The position numbers and the translations under genes were made by a program. Positions 24,701 through 36,700 of a stretch of DNA of 64,000 nt are shown in pieces (the first letter of the stretch is position 1; every line of letters begins with the position of its first letter). The notes under the pieces are model-generated. The model saw only the letters and a list, made by a program, of their open reading frames with translations. It did not search any database and had not been told where the DNA came from. Source of the DNA: Bolinopsis microptera (taxonomy: Eukaryota > Ctenophora > Tentaculata > Lobata > Bolinopsidae); contig NC_087084.1 of assembly GCF_026151205.1 (NCBI RefSeq), forward strand, positions 11,311,453 to 11,375,452, given 5' to 3'.

Positions 24701-27700
24701 CATCCCCTATGTATTCGAAATATGTGATGCTAATGAAGATGGGATAATAATCCCGGGTTCTTCCAAAAATTCAGACTTATCAGCCTCGTCAGGTATTATT
24801 AAATCTAACCTTAAAAAGCACTTGCTATCCTTCCAAAATCGAGATGACCCTAATACATGGTAACTAATCTATATTATATCTCAAATTCTACATCCGGTAC
24901 GGCTCTGCACACATGATATCTATCTCTGCCATGAAACATGGCTAACCTTTTAAACTATGATTTAAAACCAAAACCTAAACTAAAACTCAACTGGGCTCTC
25001 CTGTGTCACCAAACTAGACCAATAGGCAATTTTAGATTATTATATTTTTCTATATTTGTATAATAAGTATATTGACGTATAAGTGGATGGTTGAGGGGGT
25101 TTCAAGCACAGGTCACTCTCAAATCCTAAAGATAAGCAGTGGCCTTCGGCACTTGAAACCTCCCCTGATTTATAAATTATTGATATTGTTTGATTGTGCT
25201 TGAAAAATAATTATTTGTTTTATTAAATATTTGTTTTATTAACTCGTATCGTAAACCCTGGCGAATAAACAGTGCTACTATTCAGTACAGTACTGAATAG
25301 TATCATTGTTTATTCGCCAGGGTTTAGGACTAATCACATGTATTATTTTACGTACATCAACATGTCATTGGCCAATAGTCGGTTTAGTCGTTAGAAATGG
25401 TTTTTAAAGTTATTTTTAGCAACACGGCGCTGGCCATCCTTGACTTTGAAGTATTGATTTAGGGATAATAGTGATTATATTGATAGTAGTGCGTCTTAGC
25501 CTTTGTAGTCTAATAAAGTCATAACATAGGAACATTAATGTTGATTTAGTGCAAACGTTTGGTCACGTTTTTGTAGAGGTGTACAAAAAGTTCTGTTGGG
25601 AGATATCTAACCTGATCAATAATGGGACAATCAGACGAAGTTTATCATTTCTAGGACAGAACAGTTTCTAGGACAGGACAGTTTACACTCGGTCACTTGT
25701 CAAGGCATGTAAGGTCATTCGGCGATATTTTCTTTGAAATAAAATGATGTATTTGTGTAACAATTTGAAAGTTTATTGATTAAAAAAAAAAAACTTGAAT
25801 AGATCTTTAATCGACTGGGGGACATCAAATTTGAGAATTTTGAATAGTTCCATAAATGTATGGTACATGTGCAGATTCTTCAGGTTCATAATTTTACAAT
25901 AGCTTAGATGTGACATAAAAAGAGCATTGTATAGTTTCAAATATTCAGATCCGCAGAACTCAGAGCTGAGTTCTGCGGAGAATTCTGCGTAATACAAAAC
26001 ACTTGGTATATATTTTGTAGGTATAACTATAATATATCCAATATTTCACATGGCACATGTTATAACACATCTTAATCATTTATCTTTAAAGCTGAACTCT
26101 AGTAGCATCGATTAAGAGAATTTGCAAATTCATTCCCAAATCTGAATATTTGAAACTATACAATGCTCTTTTTATGTCACATCTTAGCTATTGTATAAGT
26201 TGCTGGGGTGGGATCCCTAAACATAAGCTGAATAACATATTTGCAATTGAAAAACGATGTATAAAACTGCTATTTGGTAACATTCCCAATTTTGATCATA
26301 AAGAATACTACTTAACCTGTGCACGTTCAAGAACTTATAACGAACATATAGCTAGCAAGAACTACTGTCTTGAACACACTAAACCGCTATTGATCACTGA
26401 GCAGAAAATTATGAACCTAGAGAATCTGCACATGTACCATACATTTATGGAACTATTCAAAATTCTTAAATTTGATGTCCCCCAGTCGATTAAAGATCTT
26501 TTCAAGTTCTGTCCTAGAAATGATAAACTTCGTCTGATTGTCCCATTACTGATCAGGTTAGATATCTCCCAACAGAACTTTTTGTACACCTCTACAAAAA
26601 TGTGGGATGATCTCATCCCCTATGTATTCGAAATATGTGATGCTAATGAAGATGGGATAATAATCCCGGGTTCTTCCAAAAATTCAGACTTATCAGCCTC
26701 GTCAGGTATTATTAAATCTAACCTTAAAAAGCACTTGCTATCCTTCCAAAATCGAGATGACCCTAATACATGGTAACTAATCTATATTATATCTCAAATT
26801 CTACATCCGGTACGGCTCTGCACACATGATATCTATCTCTGCCATGAAACATGGCTAACCTTTTAAACTATGATTTAAAACCAAAACCTAAACTAAAACT
26901 CAACTGGGCTCTCCTGTGTCACCAAACTAGACCAATAGGCAATTTTAGATTATTATATTTTTCTATATTTGTATAATAAGTATATTGACGTATAAGTGGA
27001 TGGTTGAGGGGGTTTCAAGCACAGGTCACTCTCAAATCCTAAAGATAAGCAGTGGCCTTCGGCACTTGAAACCTCCCCTGATTTATAAATTATTGATATT
27101 GTTTGATTGTGCTTGAAAAATAATTATTTGTTTTATTAAATATTTGTTTTATTAACTCGTATCGTAAACCCTGGCGAATAAACAGTGCTACTATTCAGTA
27201 CAGTACTGAATAGTATCATTGTTTATTCGCCAGGGTTTAGGACTAATCACATGTATTATTTTACGTACATCAACATGTCATTGGCCAATAGTCGGTTTAG
27301 TCGTTAGAAATGGTTTTTAAAGTTATTTTTAGCAACACGGCGCTGGCCATCCTTGACTTTGAAGTATTGATTTAGGGATAATAGCGATTATATTGATAGT
27401 AGTGCGTCTTAGCCTTTGTAGTCTAATAAAGTCATAACATAGGAACATTAATGTTGATTTAGTGCAAACGTTTGGTCACGTCCGAACTTTTAAAGATCAG
27501 CAGATTTTCGACTGATAGATTGGATAATCTCGATTGCTGTATAGATTCCTGCAGACTTAGTCTAATTGAATTCTTGGGAGTCTATCATGACCCTGTCTCT
27601 GATAGAGTATTATTCCCGAATCTTCGAAAGAATTCGTTATAAATGGGGATTATCATATTCTGAATTATACATCGATTGTTCTAAAAAGGCTCTTATGTAC

Positions 27701-30700
27701 CAAATAGGTTATAATATATTATGCAATCTTATTAAAGTAATACCCAGAATTACCGCGGAGTTTGGGGGAAAGGAAACTTTTGCGGTAAATCGGGGTTCGC
27801 GGTAAATCGGGGCGCGGTAAATCAGGGTTTCGCTGTAGTTTATATTTCAGTCAAAAACCAGCTTTCACTACGTAGTTTTCACACAAAGCTCCATCCATCT
27901 CAGTAGAGAAATTGAAAACTTCTGCGGAATACAAAACACTTGGTATATATTTTGTAGGTATAACTATAGTATATCCAATATTTCACATGGCACATGTTAT
28001 AACTGGTATCCTAAACCCTGGCGAATAAACATTGTATTATTTTATGTACATGTCATTGGCCAATAGTCGTTATAGTCGTTAGAAATGGTTTTTTAGGTTA
28101 TTTTTAGCCAACACGGCGCTGGCCATCCTTGATTTTGAAGGATTATGTTAGGGATAATAGCGATTCTATTGATACTTCGGCCGTGATTTCACTGCCGCAG
28201 TTTAAAAGGGTAGGAAAAATTCCCCGCCGAGTCAAAACCCGCATTAGGTGACCCAATAGTATCTTTATAGAAATTAACCCTTGTTAACTCCGCATGCCAC
28301 ACCCGCCTATTATATTTGGAAACACGCATAACATTGTCGTATGAACTCTCTCTCTGCAGTCCAAACAGACCCCAAACACTAAAGCACTAACAGTCCCCTC
28401 TCCCCTAACTCCCTAATAAGCTTATGGTAAAAAAAAGAAAAAAAAAGCTTATGGTATAACATTTTAGCGAATCTTCCTGGGCTAACCCAATTATGACGCT
28501 ACTTATGCACTTATGCAGCTACATAATATACAGTAATGAGAGAGAGTGAGCCCCGTAACTCTTGCCGTTCTGCTCAAGCCATTTTATGTAACATTTGTGG
28601 TACAAAACCATCAATTAAACCACTTACCACCTGCCGATTTAAAAAAAAAAACCATTTGACTTCCTCATAGTTTTGTCGGCACTATACCAAAAAACTGGCC
28701 CCGTAACTCTTACCGTTTTTTTGATTAAGCCACTCTGAAATTACACGCGGACAGACAAAACACACATACACACACACACACAAACATTCTGGGATTATTA
28801 AGGTGATAGTGTTCATTTTTTTCAAGCTGTACGATTCTTCTACCCTGCAGGACTAGGAGTATAGATCTTAGCAGCGGAGACAGGATGTCAGGAGTATCTT
28901 AAAATAGAACTGCAGGGTGCAGGAGTCATATTCAGAAATAAAATAGGGCGTCAGAAATATCGTACGGGATGTTAGTGTTACAGCGTGCTCCCTGATAGAC
29001 AAAGTCACCAATTATTCACTTGAAGGGAGGGGACCAGCCGGGAAATATTAATTTCATGGTTATCGTAGGGGTGCCTTACTGATTGTCTGATTTTATTTGC
29101 AGCTCTGTATTTAAAAAAGAGTCTATTGATAGCGATTACTGATCTATATACTATTTAGGACCGGCATAGAAACAAGGAGGTGACTCCTTTGAATGTAGAT
29201 TGTCTGTAAAAAGGGGTCACGGAGTTAGGTACAGTTAGCCACAAGAAAGTAAGCCGCTACTCATATATCTCGGAGTCAAGACCCACCAGAAACTGCCCTA
29301 GACGGATACACGCTATTTCACCGTTATTTCTATATCACCCTGTAAAGAGCTGTTGTACTGTTGCAGTTGTCTGGGGATTGTGAGAAAAGACAGTAACACT
29401 TGCAAATGACTTGTTCAGTGAGAACTGGTGACTATCATGGTTCTCACTGACGGACAAAATACAAACAAAAGGGTTTTTAGACCAGATAATTTTCTATGTC
29501 ATATTACTCATGAGATTGCTAGTTCTAAAAGTTTCTAAAAGTTTTACTTACAACACATCTGGAGATATAAGGAGTGATAGAATCGATATCAGCCATTGGT
29601 TTGAGAGGTGGATCCTCCAGATCCGAGTTAACCAGCCAGTAAGATCGCTCTGTTCTGACAGCTTGTCTGCACACATCGTTACCTGGCAGGAAAAGTGTCA
29701 AATATTAAACTAATTACAACACTACAAATCTATTACATTTGTTGAGGACGTTACAGAAGGAATTAATTTAATGCAGTTTGAAGAATCCTAACTCTCCTCA
29801 CGTCCAAAAATATTGACACCTAACATGTTTCCTTTTGTTTCATACTGCTGAAAAAGATGCTTAAGAATAAACAAAGATATTTTCGTGCGTAGTCCCATAG
29901 ACCAACGGACTGTTCGTGTTTACTACCCGACATTATGCTGAATTTAAAATGTGAATAATAATTATTCACATACCCGTGAATTAAGTTGATCATGAATCGT
30001 TAAATATGAATTGTAAAATGCCACTGTAGGCTGCTGTAGTCCGGACCACAAGGTGTCGGTTGAAGTTTTGTGTCATGATTTAAGAATGTTGCTGGTATTT
30101 GATAAACACCAATCTTTTCATTACAGAATGACATGATTATGTGGCATAATTATTACACCATTATGTGGTATAATCATGTTTAAGTGATTACGGAAATGTA
30201 CGGGGGTTTGTATGGCCTGGTATTAACCCATATTCTTCCACGGTACTTTTAAAAGTACGGTTCATAAGGAGCACCTCTGCAGAATATGCGAATGTATGAC
30301 GTGGATTGTTTGGAATTCTTTAAATTTCTAACGGTTGTCGACAATTTTATTATTTTTGCAGAAATGCTGAATAATTGAATATCTACATCCTCGCTTTCAC
30401 TTGTGAGAGCTTGGACTAGTATAATGAAATTACGCCCTGTTCTCGACCGGATTATTTTGAGCTTTAGGGAATTTTCCATTCCCTATTCATGTCATAAGTA
30501 CAACAATTTAAGATATATAGTGAAGCAACAATAAATTTGAGTGCCTTATCATGGTCTAATCCTATAAGTTGTATTTAAGATTGATCAAGTATCCAATTCA
30601 AAAACCAAATTAACTATATGCTGCTAATCTTACTATCCTGACAAAAATCATTGTAAAATCATGATGAAAGTTGATAATCATTGTTGTGGTCAGATTTGTT

Positions 30701-33700
30701 TTCATTGAATAGGAAAATCACGTGAGAGGAGACGTAGAGATCAAATTAAAAAATAAGATCAAATATAAAAGAAGTAATCTCCCAAGATATCTATACTTAC
30801 GATAGTTGACGCATGCAGTAGTCAAGACTTAAGCCTAAGAAATATGTTTTCTTAAAACATCTTTTTAAAGGGGAACTCCTCACCAATTAAAGACCGAAAC
30901 TATGATTAAAAACAGTTTTATAACAAACACCCTGGATAGGTTTCACAACATTTTTCAGTTATGTCAATATAAAGGCCATGGTGAAGAGAAATTATCAACC
31001 TTAATAATCTCAAGAAATCTGTGTGTGTGTGTATGTGTGTTTGAAATATACAAAAAAAGGGAGGAGTTACGGGAATGTTTTTTTCGGTATAGTGCCGACA
31101 AAACTCTGAAGAAGCCAATAAGGATATTTTTTTTAAATCGGCCGGTGGTAAGTGGTATTAATTGATGGGTTTGTACTCTCTGAAAAATGCCTGGCAATTT
31201 TTTAAAGGCCTAACTCAAAATTTCAATACAAGACTTAAGGTCGAAATGCGATTCTACGTTGATTCTGAAAATTTCATGTAAAAATATTGAAACCCTATTG
31301 AGTTCTATTGTTTTGAGCGAAATCAGTTTTGCAAATATCGCGAACTGAGATATGGACGATTTTGTTCATTTTTTGTGATTATTTGCACACAGAATCCACA
31401 GTTAGGTAGATACTGAGCTGATAATCATAGAGAATGTGTAGTATAAGCTTACCTTTCATATAAAGTTGGTTTCATTCAAAAATATTGATATTTTACCAAT
31501 TTATGGGCCAAAATCGATCAAATTTGGTGCGTATGCCCAAATATGGTCATATGGTTTTTGACTCATAACTCAGTCATTTTTTGCCCAATCTTGATGAAAA
31601 TTCATATACTTGTTTAGGGGACCACTAGCTACAAGTAAAGCACCTAAAATCTGGGTTTTGGGCATGTTCAGGGTATTTGGCTAAATTGGGCCTAATTTGG
31701 ACCAAATATGGGCGTGGCTGCCCCGCGGGCACCGTTTGGCGGTTGGGGTCGGGGACCCCCTCAAAAGTTTGGTCACTGGTCCTAGTTTGTTGGTCAACTG
31801 CTATCTCGAAACCAAGTTTCACAAAAAAATCAGGGTAAACGTGGTACAGAGTTTACGGCCCTTGTGATCATGGTAGGTGGTGTCACTGGTGCCTAACAAT
31901 GACTTAATTGTCCACGAGAAAGAACTGATTATGCGACTATGTTTTACTGACTCAGCGGGTAAATACTTCTACCCTTTTTAACTGCGGCAGTGAAATCCCA
32001 GGACTGATATAATATATTTTGATTTTGCGAAAGCCTTTGATAGCGTTTCGCATGACCTCATTTTAAGTAAATTAAAGAATATTTTTAATGTCGATGGACT
32101 AATGCTTAAATTTATTAAGTCCTATCTTGAGGGGCGACAACAACAAGTAGTGATAGGAGGCCAAACGTCTTCTTCTCTGCCAGTTCGGTCTGGTGTCCCT
32201 CAAGGTTCTATACTCGGCCCTTTATTGTTTGTAATATTTATAAATGACATGTTCTCCTGTGTCTATGAAGGCACCAATATCGCCCTTTATGCAGATGACA
32301 CTAAAATTTGGAGGGAGATTCTTGGTTACCCTGACCATCACATAATCCAAAATGACATCAATAGATTATATGATTGGTCAGTGAGAAATCGAATGAAGTT
32401 CCACCCACAAAAGTGCAAAGCCCTCTCTGTGTCCCTGCAAAGAAACGTGCTGGATAACTTGCCATTCAATACCTTCTTTTATAAACTTTCTGGAAGTGAT
32501 ATTGACTTTGTGCCCTCTCAGTCAGATTTAGGAGTCACAATAAACTCCAGGTTTAATTGGGGTGCACAATGTAAAGCGCTTGTTTCCAAAGCTACATCTA
32601 GACTTGGACTACTTAAGAGAACATGTCATTTCACTACTGATAAAAGGCAGAAAAGATCGTTCTATTTAGCGTTAATTAGGTCTATATTTGAACATTGTTC
32701 TGTCATATGGTCCCCTCAATCTGCAACTCATCTTCAACAGTTTGTTGCTATCCAAAAGAGGGCTATTAAATGGATCAATGGTGAACCTTACTCCAGTTAT
32801 AATGACGATAAACTTGCTACAGAGCAAAAGAAACTAAATATTCTCCCTGTTAAACAGAAGTTTATTTATAACGATCTTATGACCTTCTATAAAATAGTGA
32901 ATAGCATAATTCCAGTTTCGCTCCCTACATATATAGTCCTATGCCGTCCAGAGGGCACCCGATACACTAGGCACAATGCTCAAATAATTGATATGTCGGA
33001 TACTTCAACTTACATGAGTACCACTGTGCCCTGCTCGGATGCCTTCCGAAATAGCTTTTTTCATAGATCTATGCTGAATTGGAATAGTCTACCAGTATGT
33101 ATCCGGCAGTCAGAGCGGATTTCTACTTTTAAGGCCAAACTGATCAAGTACCTCTGGGCTGCCGATACTGTCTGGCCAGATTAGCTCATCAGTCTTATGA
33201 GTCTCAGAAATTTGTTTTTGTTGGTTACAATTCTGTCCGTCCAATTTCCTATCTGCTTGTCCTTTTCTTATTTCTTTATCAGTTGTGACGGAATTGTAAT
33301 GAACAAAATCCTTATAATTATTTATGATATGTTTGATTTCTTGTTAATGTTTGTCATTCAAATTTGGTAGACGGCCCCAACGTTAATGTGGCTCTTGCTA
33401 TGTGTTGGTTCAGCCGAATTAATTATTATATTTAATCAAGTTTATTTTTCTCGTTAGTTGTCATCCGGCCAAACATTAAGCAACTTATATTGCAGTACCA
33501 TTTATCATTTAGTAATCAAAATATGTCATTGTAATTTTGCATGGCTGAAATGTAACGCTTGATTTATATATATAATGATTAATTGAATTTTCAAATAAAA
33601 AAAAAAGTGAAATCCCAGCCGAAGGCCGGGTTACACTAGTACGTGAATAAAGCGCAATGAAGTGCAATAAAGCCACTTCCGTGCTAGGCTTAGAAAATCC

Positions 33701-36700
33701 AGTTACAAAGGAACTAAGGAAGTACCAAGACACAAGAAAGTGGTTTTTTTATGTGAGTATGTGGATAGTTCTTATGCCGAAAATTACAGACCATGCAGTA
33801 ATTATATCATAACAATTCATCCGTGAGAACAAATTTAACCTACATGCAATCCTAAATACCGCTGAGGAATCCATGATAATAATTATGATATCCTCAAGGA
33901 AATAATTCAAGGACAACTAACCTTGACACGCCATCATAGCCATGATGTCGAATCGCTCGACACAAGATCCGGTATCTCCGAGATCCTGCTCGGTCACGAC
34001 AAAGCCAGCTGTGAGGGACAGGAGACTGTATCCGGACCAAACAGCAAGGTGGTTTGAAGGGCACTCTGGGATCTGTGGGAGCGTAGGAATAGTAAGGGTA
34101 TTCATGAGAGTGGGAGTGTAGGAATAGTAAGGGTATTCATGAGAGTGGGAGTGTGGGAATAGTAAGGGTATTCATGAGAGTGGGAGTGTGGGAATAGTAA
34201 GGGTATTCATGAGAGTGGGGGTGTGGGAATAGTAAGGGTATTCATGAGAGTGGGGGTGTGGGAATAGTAAGGGTATTCATGAGAGTGGGAGTGTGGGAAT
34301 AGTAAGGGTATTCATGAGAGTGGGAGTGTAGGAATAGTAAGGGTATTCATGAGAGTGGGAGTGTGGGAATAGTAAGGGTATTCATGAGAGTGGGAGTGTA
34401 GGAATAGTAAGGGTATTCATGAAAGTGGGAGTGTAGGAATAGTAAGGGTATTCATGAGAGTGGGAGTGTGGGAATAGTAAGGGTATTCATGAGAGTGGGA
34501 GTTCGGGAATAGTAAGGGTATTCATGAGAGTGGGAGTGTAGGAATAGTAAGGGTATTCATTAGAGTGGGAGTGTGGGAATAGTAAGGGTATCCATGAAAG
34601 TGGAAGTGTGGGAATAGTAAGGGTATTCATGAGAGTGGAAGTGTGGGAATAGTAAGGGTATTCATGAGAGTGGAAGTGTGGGAATAGTAAGGGTATTCAT
34701 GAAAGTGGGAGTGTAGGAATAGTAAGGGTATTCATGAGAGTAGGAGTGTAGGAGAGTAGGAGTGTAGGAATAGTAAGGGTATTCATAGGAGTGATCAATT
34801 GTTTTGATGAAAGCTTTGGTTGGTTGTTTGATTTTACTGCGTTGATATGGCGTGTTTTAAAAGTTTTCTCTGCAACTTTTAAAAAAATTTTACACTGCAG
34901 ATTCAAAAGTACTTAATCAAAAAAGCAACAATGATTAAACACCCACTAACCGCATCAGTCTGACTATGAACAACAAAGATGTGAGTATCACAGTTACACT
35001 TTCCAGTAGTTCGGACTGTGCAACCACAAGCTCCGGCATCACCATCATCTCCGAACTTGCCTTCCTTTCCTTCGCCTCCCTGAAAACAGTTCATATCAGT
35101 TACTGTGATTTTAGATACTTCATTTCAAAAATGTCAAAAATTGTCCGAAATAGTCCTCAAATTATGGGCTCGTCCACCATTCGGAGCGCTGAGCCAAAAG
35201 GAAAAAAAGCTTTTGTCGTAAATTTTGTTTTAAATTTTGCAAACTGTTCCTTTTTGTCTCATCAACACCTCAGTTGATGCTTAAAATTCCAAGAGGTGCT
35301 CATAAATGGTAATTTTCCCAGCAGGCCTGAAACCCAAAAATGAACGATAGGCCAAATTTGCATAAATTATGCAATTTTTTCCTTTTCACCCTTTTGAAAA
35401 AAGGCAATAGTGAAAGGTTACGAATGGAGGTTTTTGCAGAAAAACGTGGATTTTGGAGATAGCAGTAGGCGGGTCTAAATATGATGTCATTCCGTCCGTT
35501 ACCATGCAACGAAAAAGTTGCGCGCGCACGAGGATTGCTTGCGGAGATGTGATGTATAGATAGCCTGTGATCTATGAATGCGCGGCGCGACTGTGTTTTA
35601 ATGTATATGATGCATGTAATATATAATATTACTATTAGGTAATACGCCCAATTTGTACGTGGCACGCATAGTGTATTGATGTGTACACGAGTATAGTTTA
35701 CCTTTGCTGATAATTTCTTGAATTACAGATACAAGTTAAGTTCTACGGCAATTGAACTGAATTTCAAGTGTTTCCCGTATTTGATGCATAATTTATCAAT
35801 ATTATTATCATGAAGATTGAAGGGAGCTGATTGGAGCTTATACTTAAATTTATAGTAAATGTGAAATGGAAATCTAGCGTCCGCCAAAACAAAACAACGG
35901 GCGCAATTCTTGTTTATGTGAGTCGTTGATTTTCTAGTTTTAATGTTCCTTGGTGAGTGTACTGACAGCTTGACATAGTAAGGATATCTTCAAGATCAAC
36001 AAAATGTTGCCCATCAAGTTCATAATATGAGACTCCTAACAAATCTCCTGACCCTTTAGAAAATCATATTAAGAGATTAGAACCAAGGGGTTAAAACTGA
36101 GAAAATGAGGAGGGGCTCTTATTGAGTAGTATTTTTTAGGACACCCTGTATATGCTGATGGAGCTGGTACCGCGATCTAAACTTTAAGCCGTAGTACATA
36201 CATATTACATTACACTGGATTGGCTTACACAGTGTAATTTCCTCCAGTCTGCGCCGCGCGCCTATATAAACATATGCGGCGCAGACTGGAGGAAATTACA
36301 CTGTGTAAACTCCAGTGTAATGTAATATGTATGTACTACGGCTTAACGACGTGCCCTCGTGCCGTCTAGTATGTACTCCAGAATGTGGCCCAAACTTAAA
36401 GAATGTGCTTTGGAATGCGCATGAACGTCGCTCGTTCGTCTTATCTCGTTGAGTTCGTCCCTCTCATACAATACTTACTAATTGGTTGGTTATGAAGCGT
36501 TTTACCATATATAGTTAGACTTTCTACGACCATATTTTGTCTTATCTCTTTGAGTTCCGCTGTTCCAGCCATGACACAATCTTACGTTTTCCTATATATA
36601 ACAAAACACGCTATAACCAACCTTACTACAACACAATTCAACAGAAGAATGGAAGATTGTATAGACCTTAGTTCTCAGAAGGTTCACACATTCACACCTC

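Larger units (their letters stand above)
21919..27905. repeat. Nested inverted and tandem repeat complex in collagen intron 37
   Basis: Arm A (about 21920-22345) is inverted as A' (about 22425-22855) and recurs a third time at about 27405-27900. Each contains a palindromic block of GATTTACCGCG units. A second pair, 23157-23760 and about 24590-25180, is inverted and contains LINE 3'-end coding sequence. A unit of 1,913 bp is then tandemly duplicated: 24237-24863 and 26150-26776 are identical in coding content. The 74-bp palindrome beginning AAACCCTGGCGAATAAAC occurs near 23025, 25252 and 27165, with a broken copy near 28010. The simplest reading is one element with long inverted arms that was partly duplicated. 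Confidence 0.85.
28172..33626. repeat. Inverted pair of one repeat family flanking a collagen exon
   Basis: The left end reads CTTCGGCCGTGATTTCACTG, then CCGCAGTTTAAAAGGGTAG. The right end, once the inserted LINE is ignored, is ACTGCGGCAGTGAAATCCCA joined to GCCGAAGG, its inverse. Inside, 28605-28790 is inverted at about 31020-31170: both hold GTTTTGTCGGCACTATACC and a CA-dinucleotide run. Either two copies inserted in opposite orientations, or one long TIR element now encloses collagen exon 37. Region 31500-31870 holds GC-richer sequence with no gene (CCGCGGGCACCG). Confidence 0.65.

Noticed and set aside
30249-30479. 76-codon minus-strand frame
   Set aside because: It lies in the repeat-rich collagen intron 36 and has no recognised motif.
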